A stretch of DNA of 64,000 nucleotides from Bradyrhizobium sp. dw_78 (GTDB lineage: Bacteria; Pseudomonadota; Alphaproteobacteria; Rhizobiales; Xanthobacteraceae): the NCBI RefSeq assembly GCF_018449525.1, contig NZ_JAAVUS010000003.1:248001-312000 (forward strand). The letters run 5' to 3'. Positions 46,161 through 56,416 of this stretch are shown here, one piece after another (the first letter of the stretch is position 1; each line of letters starts with the position of its first letter). Position numbers and translations under genes: made by a program. Under the pieces are notes generated by a model. It did no database searches. It was not told the DNA's origin and saw only the letters and a list, made by a program, of their open reading frames with translations.

Positions 46161-47087
46161 ATGTTCGGCGACTATTCACTCGGCGATCTCGGCGCCATCT
46201 TCGCGATGCAGGGCTTCGCCGGCCTGATCCTGTTTTCCGTCTACGTGCTGATGGCGCTGGGACTCGCCATCATCTTCGGCCAGATGGGCGTCATCAACAT
46301 GGCGCACGGCGAATTCATGATTCTCGGCGCCTACGTCACCTGGATGACGTCGAACGCCTTTCAGCAATATCTGCCTTCGCTGTTTCCCGGCTACTTCTTT
46401 GTTGCGATGATATTGGCCTTCATCGCCTCGGGCGCGCTCGGCATGCTGGTTGAATGGGGGCTGATACGCCATCTCTACAAACGCCCGCTTGATACGCTGC
46501 TCGCGACCTGGGGCTTGAGCCTCATCCTGCAACAGGCCTATCGCTCAATATTCGGGGCGCGCGAGGTCGGTGTCGATCTGCCGGAATGGATGATGGGGTC
46601 GTGGCAAGCCACCGATACCATCCAGATCCCGATCAACGGCATGTTCGTGATGGCGCTGACCATATTGATCACGATCGCCGTTTCCTACGTCCTGTTCTGG
46701 TCGCGCTGGGGCAGGCAGGTTCGCGCCGTGGTGCAGAACCGCGTGATGGCCGGCGCCGTCGGCATCAACACCGAGAAGGTCGACCGTTACACCTTTGGCC
46801 TTGGCTGCGGTATCGCCGGGGTCGCCGGCAGCGCCTTCACCATGATCGGTTCGACCGGGCCGACCGCCGGCCAGCTCTATATCGTCGATACCTTTCTTGT
46901 CGTGGTGTTCGGCGGCGCGGCGAGCCTGTTCGGCACCATCGCATCGGCCTTCACCATCTCCCAGACCCAGTCGACCCTGGAATTCTTCCTGTCGGGGTCG
47001 ATGGCCAAGGTCATCACGCTGCTCGCGATCGTCGCCATCCTGATGATGCGGCCGCAAGGGCTCTTCGCGCTCAAGGTTCGCAAATAA
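46161..47087 (+). CDS. urtB: Urea/amide ABC transporter permease UrtB
   Basis: The 308-residue branched-chain-amino-acid-type permease has multiple membrane helices and the UrtB-type segments IIFGQMGVINMAHGEFMILG and GAVGINTEKVDRYTFGLGCG. GGAGGAC just before the ATG at 46161 fixes the start. It forms the inner-membrane channel with UrtC. Confidence 0.93.
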   Translation: MFGDYSLGDLGAIFAMQGFAGLILFSVYVLMALGLAIIFGQMGVINMAHGEFMILGAYVTWMTSNAFQQYLPSLFPGYFFVAMILAFIASGALGMLVEWGLIRHLYKRPLDTLLATWGLSLILQQAYRSIFGAREVGVDLPEWMMGSWQATDTIQIPINGMFVMALTILITIAVSYVLFWSRWGRQVRAVVQNRVMAGAVGINTEKVDRYTFGLGCGIAGVAGSAFTMIGSTGPTAGQLYIVDTFLVVVFGGAASLFGTIASAFTISQTQSTLEFFLSGSMAKVITLLAIVAILMMRPQGLFALKVRK

Positions 47088-47105
47088 GAACAAGAAAGCA
47101 CGGTC

Positions 47106-48254
47106 ATGATCATCAACTCGCGCTTCTTCGATCGTTCCGAACTGATTGGGTTTATCGCACTCGCGCTGCTGCTCTTCATCATCCTGCCGCTGACGCTCGA
47201 CATTTTCCGCCTCAACCTTGTCGCGAAATACCTGACCTATGCCTTCGTCGCGATCGGCCTGGTGCTGTGCTGGGGATATGGCGGCATCCTGAGTCTGGGG
47301 CAGGGCGTGTTCTTCGGCCTCGGCGGCTATTGCATGGCGATGTACCTCAAGCTTGAGGCCTCCAGCGTCGCGAACACCAAGATCCAGTCGACGCCGGGCA
47401 TTCCCGACTTCATGGACTGGAACCAGATCACCGAGCTGCCGATGTTCTGGAAGCCGTTCCACAGTTTTCCCCTCACGCTGCTGGCGATTATCCTGGTGCC
47501 CGGCATTTTCGCCTTCATTATCGGCGCGGCGATGTTCAAGCGCCGGGTCGGCGGGGTCTATTTCGCGATCATCACGCAGGCGATTGCGGCCATCCTGACC
47601 ATCCTGATCGTGGGCCAGCAGGGTTACACCGGCGGTATCAACGGCATCACCGACCTGCGGACCCTTCACGGCTGGGACATTCGCACCGACCATGCCAAGT
47701 TCATCCTCTATTTCGTCGAGGTGCTCCTGCTGTTCGGCTGCATCGTGGTGGCGCAGTTCATTCGCCTGACCAAACTCGGCCGCATCCTGGTGGCGATGCG
47801 CGAAAAGGAGGACCGGGTCCGCTTCTCCGGCTATAGCGTCGCGAATTTCAAGATCTTCGCGTTTTGTGTGGCCGCGGTTTTCGCGGCGATCGGCGGCGCC
47901 CTGTTCACGCTGGAAGTCGGCTTCATGTCACCGTCCTTTGTTGGCATCGTGCCGTCGATCGAAATGGTGATCTACACCGCGGTCGGCGGCCGGATGTCGA
48001 TCTTCGGCGCGGTGTGGGGCTCGTTGCTGGTGAACTTCGCCAAAACCAGTCTTTCGGAATCGTTCCCGCAACTCTGGCTGTTCGGGCTCGGCGCACTGTT
48101 CATCGCCGTCGTGCTGCTGTTTCCCGGCGGCCTGTCCGGAATCTGGCAGGATTACGTTCAGCCCCGGATCGATCGCCTGATCTCATCGCGCAAGCCGAAA
48201 TCAGGCAATGGCTGGGCCGACAAATCTGTCGCCGACAGCGCGCCGGCAGAGTGA
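47106..48254 (+). CDS. urtC: Urea/amide ABC transporter permease UrtC
   Basis: The 382-residue permease has the UrtC features CWGYGGILSLGQGVFFGLGG, YFAIITQAIAAILTI and the C-terminal half with VGGRMSIFGAVWGSLLVNF. It follows urtB by 18 bases and precedes urtD by 10. It pairs with UrtB. Confidence 0.93.
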   Translation: MIINSRFFDRSELIGFIALALLLFIILPLTLDIFRLNLVAKYLTYAFVAIGLVLCWGYGGILSLGQGVFFGLGGYCMAMYLKLEASSVANTKIQSTPGIPDFMDWNQITELPMFWKPFHSFPLTLLAIILVPGIFAFIIGAAMFKRRVGGVYFAIITQAIAAILTILIVGQQGYTGGINGITDLRTLHGWDIRTDHAKFILYFVEVLLLFGCIVVAQFIRLTKLGRILVAMREKEDRVRFSGYSVANFKIFAFCVAAVFAAIGGALFTLEVGFMSPSFVGIVPSIEMVIYTAVGGRMSIFGAVWGSLLVNFAKTSLSESFPQLWLFGLGALFIAVVLLFPGGLSGIWQDYVQPRIDRLISSRKPKSGNGWADKSVADSAPAE

Positions 48255-48264
48255 GGAGGTCACC

Positions 48265-49020
<756 letters not shown>

Positions 49021-49046
49021 ACCACGGAAGCCAAGGAGCGGTATCG

Positions 49047-49736
49047 ATGCTGGCAATCTCGGATCTTCACGTCGCCTACGGCCAGAGCGAGGTGCTGCAT
49101 GGCCTCAACGTGTCCGTCGCGCCGAACGAGATTGTCGCCATCATGGGCCGCAACGGCATGGGCAAAACCACGCTGATGAAATCCTTGATGGGAATCATGC
49201 CGACCAAGAGCGGCTCGGTGACGATGGATGGTGCCGAGCTCGGCGGCCTGAAGAGCTATGAGCGAGTCGCCAAGGGGCTCGCTTACGTACCGCAGGGCCG
49301 CATGATTTTCTCGACCATGACGGTGAAGGAGAATATCGAGACCGGTCTCGTGGTGTCGGGCGAGAGCGAAGTCCCTGGCGATATCTACGAGCTGTTCCCG
49401 GTGCTGTTGGAAATGAAGGGCCGGCGCGGCGGCAATTTATCCGGCGGCCAGCAGCAGCAATTGGCGATCGCCCGCGCGCTGGCGACCAAGCCCAAGGTGC
49501 TGTTGCTGGATGAGCCGACCGAAGGCATCCAGCCGTCGATCATCAAGGACATGGCGCGCACCTTGAAGCGCATTCGCGACGAACGCGGATTGTCGATCGT
49601 GGTCTCCGAGCAGGTTCTGAGCTTCGCGCTCGATATCGCAGACCGGGTTCTCGTCATCGAGAACGGCGCGATCGTCCGTGACGATGCACGCGCGAATGTC
49701 GATGCCGCGCAGATCTCGAAATTCTTGTCGGTCTAA
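49047..49736 (+). CDS. urtE: Urea/amide ABC transporter ATPase UrtE
   Basis: The 229-residue ATPase has Walker A GRNGMGKTT, signature NLSGGQQQQLAIARAL and Walker B VLLLDEPTEGIQPSII, the last typical of UrtE/LivF. AAGGAG lies 8 bases before the ATG at 49047, 26 bases after urtD. It completes the five-gene transporter. Confidence 0.94.
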   Translation: MLAISDLHVAYGQSEVLHGLNVSVAPNEIVAIMGRNGMGKTTLMKSLMGIMPTKSGSVTMDGAELGGLKSYERVAKGLAYVPQGRMIFSTMTVKENIETGLVVSGESEVPGDIYELFPVLLEMKGRRGGNLSGGQQQQLAIARALATKPKVLLLDEPTEGIQPSIIKDMARTLKRIRDERGLSIVVSEQVLSFALDIADRVLVIENGAIVRDDARANVDAAQISKFLSV

Positions 49737-49766
49737 ATCTCAAACTTGTAAACAGGGGAGCTTTTG

Positions 49767-50996
49767 ATGCCAGAAACACTGATCAAGGTTGATCTCACGC
49801 AGTCGGCCTACGAAAACGACATGATCCACAACCGCTGGCATCCCGACGTTCCGATGGTGGCATGGGTCAATCCGGGCGACGATTTCATCGTCGAGACCTA
49901 CGACTGGACCGGCGGCTTCATCAAGAACAACGATTCCGCTGACGATGTGCGCGACATTGATCTGTCGATCGTGCATTTCCTGTCCGGCCCGATCGGCGTC
50001 AAGGGCGCCGAGCCCGGCGACCTGCTGGTGGTCGATCTGCTCGACATCGGCCCGAAGAAGGACAGCCTGTGGGGCTTCAACGGCTTCTTCTCCAAGCAGA
50101 ACGGCGGCGGATTCCTGACCGAGCATTTCCCGCTGGCGCAGAAATCGATCTGGGACATCAAGGGCCTCTACACCTCGTCGCGTCATGTGCCCGGCGTGAA
50201 TTTCGCGGGCCTGGTTCATCCCGGCCTGATCGGTTGTCTGCCCGACCCGAAACTGCTGGCGACGTGGAACGAGCGGGAGAGCGCGCTGATCGCGACCAAT
50301 CCGGACCGCGTGCCGGGTCTCGCCAATCCGCCTTTCGCCGCGACCGCCCATGCCGGCCGCGCCAAAGGCGATGCCAAGGCCAAGATCGGCGCCGAGGGCG
50401 CGCGGACGGTGCCGCCGCGCGAGCATGGCGGCAACTGCGATATCAAGGATCTGTCGCGCGGCTCGAAGATCTATTTCCCGGTCTATGTGCCGGGCGGCGG
50501 CCTCTCGATGGGCGATCTGCATTTCAGCCAGGGTGACGGCGAGATCACCTTCTGCGGCGCGATCGAGATGGCGGGCTGGCTGCACATCAAGGTCGATGTG
50601 ATCAAGGATGGCGTCTCGAAATACGGCATCAAGAATCCGATCTTCAAGCCGTCGCCGATCACTCCGAACTACAAGGACTATCTGATCTTCGAGGGCATCT
50701 CGGTCGACGAAGCCGGCAAGCAGTATTATCTCGACGTTCATATTGCCTATCGCCAGGCCTGCCTGAATGCGATCGAATATCTCAAGAAGTTCGGCTATTC
50801 CGGCGCGCAGGCCTACACGATCCTGGGCGTGGCGCCGGTACAGGGCCATATCAGCGGCGTGGTCGACGTTCCGAATGCCTGCGCCACGCTGTATCTGCCG
50901 ACCGAAATCTTCGATTTCGATATCATGCCGTCGTCGGCCGGCCCGATCAAACATATCAAGGGCGGCGTGGATGTGCCGCTGTCGCCGGACAAGTAA
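49767..50996 (+). CDS. fmdA: Formamidase (acetamidase/formamidase family)
   Basis: The 409-residue enzyme hydrolyses formamide to formate and ammonia. It starts PETLIKVDLTQSAYENDMIH and has the family's PGDLLVVDLLDIGP, the conserved VPPREHGGNCDIKDLSRGSK and DLHFSQGDGEITFCGAIEM around the active site. GGGGAG lies 6 bases before ATG 49767. It follows urtE by 30 bases, so uptake and hydrolysis are co-expressed, as in the fmd cluster of Methylophilus. Its presence without urease points to amides as the nitrogen source used. Confidence 0.95.
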   Translation: MPETLIKVDLTQSAYENDMIHNRWHPDVPMVAWVNPGDDFIVETYDWTGGFIKNNDSADDVRDIDLSIVHFLSGPIGVKGAEPGDLLVVDLLDIGPKKDSLWGFNGFFSKQNGGGFLTEHFPLAQKSIWDIKGLYTSSRHVPGVNFAGLVHPGLIGCLPDPKLLATWNERESALIATNPDRVPGLANPPFAATAHAGRAKGDAKAKIGAEGARTVPPREHGGNCDIKDLSRGSKIYFPVYVPGGGLSMGDLHFSQGDGEITFCGAIEMAGWLHIKVDVIKDGVSKYGIKNPIFKPSPITPNYKDYLIFEGISVDEAGKQYYLDVHIAYRQACLNAIEYLKKFGYSGAQAYTILGVAPVQGHISGVVDVPNACATLYLPTEIFDFDIMPSSAGPIKHIKGGVDVPLSPDK

Positions 50997-51097
50997 TCCA
51001 TGCGCGGCGGGGGGCGCGCGGGGCGGCGACTGTTGGTCGCCCCGCGGCCGCACTGCCGGGATATTTCGTTGAATCATGATTGCGCGGGAAAGCAAAA

Positions 51098-51436
51098 ATG
51101 CCGGTCTACGACTATCTCTGCAACGATTGCGGTCCGTTCACCGATATGCGGCCGATGTCGGAATGCGACGCGCCGCAGCAATGCCCGCGATGCGCGAATT
51201 CAGCGCCGCGAGCGATCCTGACGGCGCCGAATTTCTTTTGCATGCCGTCCGACAGGCGGAAAGCGTATGCGACCAACGAGCGCAGCGCCAATGCGCCCAA
51301 GACGCTTGGTGAATACAAGGCGTCGCATGGGCCGGGCTGCGGGTGCTGTTCCGGCAAAGCGTCGCGCCTTGTCACCAAGACCAGGAGCGGCGCCAAGGGT
51401 TTTCCGACCGCGCGCCCGTGGATGATCAGTCACTAG
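51098..51436 (+). CDS. fmdB: FmdB-type zinc-ribbon protein
   Basis: The 112-residue protein starts MPVYDYLCNDCG and has the zinc ribbon CNDC...CPRC, then a Cys-rich GCGCCSG. FmdB was described as a regulatory protein of amidase genes; the family may act on RNA or transcription. It follows fmdA by about 100 bases on the same strand and is convergent with the DUF1614 gene. The longer frame to 51080 adds six residues without support. Confidence 0.88.
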   Translation: MPVYDYLCNDCGPFTDMRPMSECDAPQQCPRCANSAPRAILTAPNFFCMPSDRRKAYATNERSANAPKTLGEYKASHGPGCGCCSGKASRLVTKTRSGAKGFPTARPWMISH

Positions 51437-51454
51437 ATTATAAGGCAATCCTGT

Positions 51455-52171
51455 CTAGCGGCCCGGCCGCATCCGGGAGGGCGCAGCGATGCCGGCGAGC
51501 AGGACGGCAAGAATGCCGGTGAGAAAGATGCCGTCGAAGGTCCCGGCGCCGCCGATCGAGGCGACCGGCGCGCCAAGGCCGGTGATCTTGTCGAGATTGA
51601 GAAGATCGGCGCCGATCAGCGTGCCCATCGAGCCGCCGATATAGGCCAGCGGCGGCGCATATTCGCGTGAGAGGATGAACGCCAGGATCGCTGTTGTCAC
51701 GACCGGTGCAAAGACCGGAACCGCGATGCCGATGCCCTGCACCGGCGTAGCCATTGCATGGATGATCGCGGCGATGATCACCACCGCCAGCGCTGCCTTG
51801 AGCCAGAGCTGATACCGGATCACGAGATAGGCCGACATCATGGCCGGGATCACCGCGCCGCCGATATTCACCGCCAGAACCGTTCCGGGCCATTGCGTCA
51901 CCAGCGGCACAACATAGCGCATGCCGTAGAATTCGATAATCTGCCCGGACCTCTCCGGCGTTCCCGGCAGAATTGCGATCGGCACGTTGAAATAGCTGCC
52001 GATCAGCGAGCCGAACAACAATAACAGCGCCGCGCCAGGCCCGATCCCGAGCCGCATATAGGCGTATCTGAGAATGCGGAGCTGGATCAGGATGACGAGG
52101 CCGATGAACAAAATCACCAGGATCGAGAACAATCCCGGCGTCATCGGCAGGTAATGGACCTGTGACCTCAT
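51455..52171 (-). CDS. DUF1614 membrane protein
   Basis: The 238-residue protein has seven or so hydrophobic segments and the conserved DUF1614 features FNVPIA, NIGGAVIP, PVQGIGIAVP and IGGAGTFDGIFLTG. Its function is not known. It is convergent with fmdB with an 18-base gap and has no clear link to it. Confidence 0.85.
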   Translation of the reverse strand: MRSQVHYLPMTPGLFSILVILFIGLVILIQLRILRYAYMRLGIGPGAALLLLFGSLIGSYFNVPIAILPGTPERSGQIIEFYGMRYVVPLVTQWPGTVLAVNIGGAVIPAMMSAYLVIRYQLWLKAALAVVIIAAIIHAMATPVQGIGIAVPVFAPVVTTAILAFILSREYAPPLAYIGGSMGTLIGADLLNLDKITGLGAPVASIGGAGTFDGIFLTGILAVLLAGIAAPSRMRPGR

Positions 52172-52247
52172 GATGTCCGTGCTTCAGTTTCGACGATCGA
52201 CCTGAAGCATCTCACGAGACCGGGGCAAATCAAATAGCCTCGCGCCG

Positions 52248-53171
52248 TCAGACCTCCAGCTTGTCGCCGCCTTTCAGGTCGAGAATTTCGCGCGCCTCGT
52301 CCGGCGTCGCCACTTCAAGGCCCAGGCCTTCGATGATCTTGCGCGCCAGCTGCACCTGTTCGGCGTTCGACGTCGCCATTCGTCCCGGCGCCGCCCACAG
52401 CGAGTCCTCGAGGCCGACACGGATATTGCTGCCCATCGCCGCCGCCATCGCCGCGATTGGCAATTGGTTGCGGCCGGCGCCCAGCACCGACCAGATGAAC
52501 TTGTCGCCGAACAGCCGCTCGGCGGTGCGTTTCATGTGCATGACATCTTCCGGATGCGCCCCCGTTCCGCCCTGCAGGCCGAATACCGTCTGCACGAACA
52601 GCGGCGGTTTCACCATGCCCTGGTCGAGGAAATATTTCAGGTTGTAGAGATGAGCGGTGTCGTAGCACTCGAACTCGAAGCGCGTGCCGGTCTCGGATAA
52701 CGTCTTCAGCACATATTCGATGTCCTGGAAGGTGTTGCGGAACACGATGTCCTTGTTCTCGAGATGCTTGCGCTCCCATTCATGGTCGAATTTCTTGAAG
52801 CGGTTGAGCATGCCGAAGAACGCAAAATTCATCGATCCCATGTTGAGGGACGCGACTTCCGGCTTGTAGACTGCGGCAGGACGCACCCGTTCGTCCACCG
52901 TCATGGTCGGCGCGCCGCCAGTGGTGAGGTTGATCACGGCGTTCGAACGCTGCTTGATGATTTTCAGGAACGGCGCGAACGCCTCCGGACTCTGGTCGGG
53001 CCGGCCGGTCTTCGGATTGCGCGCATGCAGATGCACGATCGCGGCGCCGGCTTCGGCCGCGTCGACCGCCGCATCGGCGATCTCCTGCGGCGTCACCGGC
53101 AGGGCCTTTGACATCGAGGGGGTATGAATGGCGCCGGTCACGGCGCAGGTGATGATGACTTTGCGGCTCAT
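52248..53171 (-). CDS. Beta-keto acid cleavage enzyme (BKACE, formerly DUF849)
   Basis: The 307-residue TIM-barrel enzyme condenses a beta-keto acid with acetyl-CoA, giving acetoacetate and a new CoA ester. The N-terminus KVIITCAVTGAIHTPSMSKA, the metal motif IVHLHARNP, and VRVGLEDSLW are typical. A purine-rich ribosome site precedes the ATG. The dehydrogenase that could supply its beta-keto acid is encoded 38 bases upstream on the same strand. The family substrate varies (3-keto-5-aminohexanoate, dehydrocarnitine, others) and cannot be fixed here. Confidence 0.92.
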   Translation of the reverse strand: MSRKVIITCAVTGAIHTPSMSKALPVTPQEIADAAVDAAEAGAAIVHLHARNPKTGRPDQSPEAFAPFLKIIKQRSNAVINLTTGGAPTMTVDERVRPAAVYKPEVASLNMGSMNFAFFGMLNRFKKFDHEWERKHLENKDIVFRNTFQDIEYVLKTLSETGTRFEFECYDTAHLYNLKYFLDQGMVKPPLFVQTVFGLQGGTGAHPEDVMHMKRTAERLFGDKFIWSVLGAGRNQLPIAAMAAAMGSNIRVGLEDSLWAAPGRMATSNAEQVQLARKIIEGLGLEVATPDEAREILDLKGGDKLEV

Positions 53172-53209
53172 GTTGGGCTCTCTTCCTCGGAGTTATGATT
53201 CTTTGGGGG

Positions 53210-54157
53210 CTATGACGGATTATTCTTGGTCTTCTTGTGCGCGGCCAACGCCGCGAGGCGTTCGTTGCGCCGCTGCGTCAGCGTCGCGATCCGCTCGGGT
53301 GACGGCTGGTGCGGCCATGCCGCGATCACCCGGTCCACATTCGGGCTTTGGTAGACTTCGGGGCCGGCGGCGGTCGCGGCAAGCTCCTTGTAGAAGCCGG
53401 TGTAGCGCGCGCAATAATCCGGGATGCCGCCCGGCGCGTTGAGTTCGATGGTCTCGAACGGACCGAGGAACGACCAGCGCAGCCCGAGGCCATCCTTGAC
53501 GGTGTGATCGAGATCTTCCGCCGAAATATAGCCTTCACCGACCAGCCGGAAGGCTTCGGCGAGCAGCGCGCCTTGCAGCCGGTTCAGGACAAAGCCGTTG
53601 ATCTCGCGCTTGACGGTCACCGGCACCTGGCCGATCTCGCGATAGATCTGCCGCGTCCGCTCGATGGTCTCGGGCGACGTCCACGGTGCGCCGCACAATT
53701 CGACCAGCGGCACGAGGTGCGGCGGATTGACGGGATGCCCGACCAGACAGCGCGCGCGGCCCGGCAGCGCCTCCGTGAAACGCGATGCGGTGATGGCCGA
53801 CGTCGAGGACGCCAGCACCGCGCCGGGCGGCGCCAGCCGGTCAAGTTCGGCAAAGATCGTTTTTTTCTGCTCGACCAGTTCCGGGCCGTTCTCCTGCACG
53901 AATTCAGCGCCTTCGACGGCCTCCTTGAGACTCGCCGCAACGGTGAGCCGCGCCGCGGCGCCGTCGGGATCATCCGCCAGCCCGTGACGCGCCAGCGCGC
54001 GCAATTCGTCCCGGATCAGGCCGGGGGCTGCCGCGAGTGTTGGTGCGTGCGGATCAGTCAGCCGAACGTTCCAGCCGGCGCGGGCAAAGATCGCCGCCCA
54101 GGCTCGTCCAATCAGGCCGACGCCGACGATGGCGACCTGGCGATTCTCATTTTTCAT
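53210..54157 (-). CDS. 3-hydroxyacyl-CoA/L-carnitine-type dehydrogenase
   Basis: The 315-residue NAD enzyme begins QVAIVGVGLIGRAWAAIFAR (Rossmann loop), has ASSTSAITASRF and the catalytic His region CLVGHPVNPPHLVPLVE, and a helical C-terminal domain with FVLNRLQGALLAEAFRLV. It belongs to the group with L-carnitine dehydrogenase and lambda-crystallin-like proteins. Together with the BKACE it forms a plausible two-step route: oxidise a beta-hydroxy acid, then cleave it. The ATG at 54157 is chosen over a longer frame to 54298 with a non-conserved Arg-rich extension. Confidence 0.9.
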   Translation of the reverse strand: MKNENRQVAIVGVGLIGRAWAAIFARAGWNVRLTDPHAPTLAAAPGLIRDELRALARHGLADDPDGAAARLTVAASLKEAVEGAEFVQENGPELVEQKKTIFAELDRLAPPGAVLASSTSAITASRFTEALPGRARCLVGHPVNPPHLVPLVELCGAPWTSPETIERTRQIYREIGQVPVTVKREINGFVLNRLQGALLAEAFRLVGEGYISAEDLDHTVKDGLGLRWSFLGPFETIELNAPGGIPDYCARYTGFYKELAATAAGPEVYQSPNVDRVIAAWPHQPSPERIATLTQRRNERLAALAAHKKTKNNPS

Positions 54158-54579
54158 TGTGTGCTCGCTGGCTGGAACAGGTCTCGCGCGGGCGCGAAGG
54201 GCTGCGATGCCCGATATGGCGTGTCGCTGGATATCAACTCTCTCCTCCCTGACGCGGCCGCGCTGTGCGGCTCTTCTGTTGTTCGGCAGGCGGCGCACCG
54301 TTTGGGTCAGGCGCGCGGCCTTGCTTGCCGTGATTATTGACCGCTATCAGAACCGAGGTTCTGATCTTTGATTTGACGCGTTTTCTTCACGCGAACCGGT
54401 ATCCACTTTGCTCGAAAGCACTATAGACTTGCAAAAGACCGGGCCGTTGTCGATTCCCCTCTTTGGATCCTGCTGCATGGGAGAATTGACTTCAGTCTCG
54501 CTCGAACCGGCCGGCGCCGCGTGGCTTTGCCGGCATTCTTGCTGTTAAATTCATTTCAAGCGACATTCACGGAGCGATC
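54158..54579. other. Divergent intergenic region with a repeat copy
   Basis: A 422-base region between divergent genes. It holds a dispersed palindromic repeat at 54373-54424 and otherwise nothing I can support. Confidence 0.4.
54373..54424 (+). repeat. Dispersed repeat, full copy (TTTGACGCGTTTTC...CTCGAAAGC)
   Basis: TTTGACGCGTTTTCTTCACG, then CGAACCGGTATCCACTTTGC and TCGAAAGCACTATAG. The ends (GCGTTTTC and GAAAGC) are near-complementary. An inverted copy is at 56417-56470 and a partial direct copy at 19858-19895. I associate such elements with Bradyrhizobium intergenic regions. Confidence 0.75.
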
Positions 54580-55356
54580 ATGGATCTCGACATCATGGGT
54601 TTGCGTGTGCTGGTCACGGCCGGCGCCAACGGCATCGGCCACGCCATCGCGTGCCGCTTTGCCGGCGAGGGCGCCAGGGTTCACGTTTGCGATGTCGACG
54701 AAGCCGCGCTCTCGGCGCTGGTGTCGGGCGACCCCCGGATCACCTCGACTCCCTGCGATGTCTCCGACCGCGCTGCTGTCAAGAAGCTGTTCGAGGAGGC
54801 GACGGCAAAGCTCGGTGGCCTCGATGTACTGGTCAATAACGCCGGTGTTGCCGGGCCGACGTCCAAGGTCGAGGACATGAATCCCGAGGACTGGGACCGC
54901 TGCCTGGAGATTTGCCTGACCGGACAATTCAATTGCACGCGGCTCGCCGTGCCGCTGCTGCGGCAGAGCAAGAATGCGTCGATCGTCAACATTTCTTCTG
55001 TCGCGGGCCGGCTCGGTTTTGCCATGCGTGCGCCCTATGCCGCGGCAAAATGGGGCGTGATCGGTTTCACCAAATCGCTGTCGATCGAGCTTGGGCCGGA
55101 CAACATCCGCGTCAATGCGATTTTGCCGGGCCTCGTCGCCGGCGACCGGCAGCGCCGCGTGCTGGAAGCCAAGGCGCAGCAGCGCGGGATTTCCTATGCG
55201 GAGATGGAGCGCACCGCCTTTTCCTACACCTCGATCAAGGAATATGTGACGCCGGAACAGATCGCCGACCAGATCCTGTTCATGTGCAGCCTGCGCGGCA
55301 AGACCATTTCCGGCCAGGCGATTTCGATCTGCGGCGACACGCAAATGCTCGGATAG
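54580..55356 (+). CDS. Short-chain dehydrogenase/reductase
   Basis: The 258-residue SDR has the cofactor loop TAGANGIGHAI, NNAGVAG, catalytic Ser in ISSVAG and Tyr-Lys in YAAAK. Asp in CDVDEAAL after beta2 favours NAD(H). GGAG precedes the ATG. The C-terminus is typical (GKTISGQAISICGD). It lies between an inverted pair of dispersed repeats, next to an IS630 copy. The substrate is unknown; it may belong with the divergent BKACE genes. Confidence 0.9.
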   Translation: MDLDIMGLRVLVTAGANGIGHAIACRFAGEGARVHVCDVDEAALSALVSGDPRITSTPCDVSDRAAVKKLFEEATAKLGGLDVLVNNAGVAGPTSKVEDMNPEDWDRCLEICLTGQFNCTRLAVPLLRQSKNASIVNISSVAGRLGFAMRAPYAAAKWGVIGFTKSLSIELGPDNIRVNAILPGLVAGDRQRRVLEAKAQQRGISYAEMERTAFSYTSIKEYVTPEQIADQILFMCSLRGKTISGQAISICGDTQMLG

Positions 55357-55456
55357 CTGCTCCCTAGAGCATTTTCCGTTCTGATTGAATCGGAGGGGAT
55401 TCCCAAGGGGATGCGGATCTGATTCAAGCTTCGTGCTGGATCGGAGGCCAGCATGG

Positions 55457-55843
55457 ATGGCAAAGGCGCTTTCGATTGACCTTCGTGATCGTTTGATCGC
55501 CGCGGTGGCTAAGGGGATGTCGCGCCGGCAGGCTGCGGAGCGCTTTGGCGTAAGTGCCGCCAGCGCGATCCGCTGGTGTGCGCTTGAGCGGGATGCCGGT
55601 GATGCGAGGCCGAAGCGGCAGGGCGGCGATCGACGCTCGGGACGGATTGAGGCCCATGCCGTGCTGATCCTGAGCATTGTCGAGCAGACAAAGGATATCA
55701 CGATCGCAGAGGTTCAGGCAAAGCTGGCCGAGCAGAGTCTTTCCTTCGGCATCGGCACCCTCTGGCGCTTCTTCGACCGTCACCGGATCACGCTCAAAAA
55801 AAGTCGGCGCACGCCTCCGAGCAGGAGCGCCCGGACGTCGTGA
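55457..55843 (+). CDS. IS630 transposase, first frame (DNA-binding part)
   Basis: The 128-residue product has the helix-turn-helix [20 protein letters not shown] and a second one around [14 protein letters not shown]. At the A7 run near 55792 a -1 shift would join it to the second frame (reading [16 protein letters not shown]), giving the full transposase; without it, translation ends after SRSARTS. Confidence 0.85.
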   Translation: MAKALSIDLRDRLIAAVAKGMSRRQAAERFGVSAASAIRWCALERDAGDARPKRQGGDRRSGRIEAHAVLILSIVEQTKDITIAEVQAKLAEQSLSFGIGTLWRFFDRHRITLKKSRRTPPSRSARTS

Positions 55844-56403
55844 AGCGGCGGGAGGACTGGTTCGACAGTCGGCTTCATCTCGACCCAGAGCGCCTTGTTT
55901 TTATCGACGAGACCTGGGCTTCGACCAACATGGCACGCCAGCGAGGGCGCGCTCCGAAAGGCGAAAGGCTGCTCGCCGCCATTCCCCATGGTCACTGGAA
56001 GACCACGACCTTCGTCGCGGGCCTGCGCCTCTCCGGCATGATGGCGCCCATGGTGCTCGACGGGCCGATCAACCGTGATGCTTTCCAGGCCTACATCGAC
56101 CAAGTGCTGGTGCCCGAGCTCAAGCCCGGGGACGTCGTCATCATGGACAACCTATCGAGCCACAAGGGCGTGAAGGTTCGCGAGGCGATCGAGACGATGG
56201 AGGCAACGCTGCTCTACTTGCCGCCCTACAGTCCGGACCTCAACCCCATCGAAAACGCCTTCGCCAAACTAAAGGCATTCCTGCGCAAAGCCGCCGCGCG
56301 CACCGTCCACGGCCTTTGAGCAGCTATCGGACGCGTCATCGATCTCTTCACCCCGAACGAATGCCTCAATTACTTCAAGGCCGCAGGATATGATCCAGAC
56401 TGA
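55840..56403 (+). pseudogene. IS630 transposase, second frame (DDE part) with premature stop
   Basis: The catalytic domain shows the DDE residues in [16 protein letters not shown] and [15 protein letters not shown] at 56317-56319 (HGL, stop) stands where related transposases have a Trp codon, and the frame continues sensibly to IDLFTPNECLNYFKAAGYDP, stop at 56401. About 27 C-terminal residues are thus lost, so this copy is probably inactive on its own. Confidence 0.8.
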
Positions 56404-56416
56404 TTGGAAAATGCTC

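Larger units (their letters stand above)
55367..56416 (+). mobile_element. IS630-family insertion sequence
   Basis: A 1050-bp element with TA target duplications (55365-55366 and 56417-56418), as IS630 requires. Terminal inverted repeats begin GAGCATTTTCC at the left and end GGAAAATGCTC at the right, with further imperfect matches inward. It carries a two-frame transposase joined by a run of seven A. It sits directly against a copy of the dispersed repeat. Confidence 0.9.
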
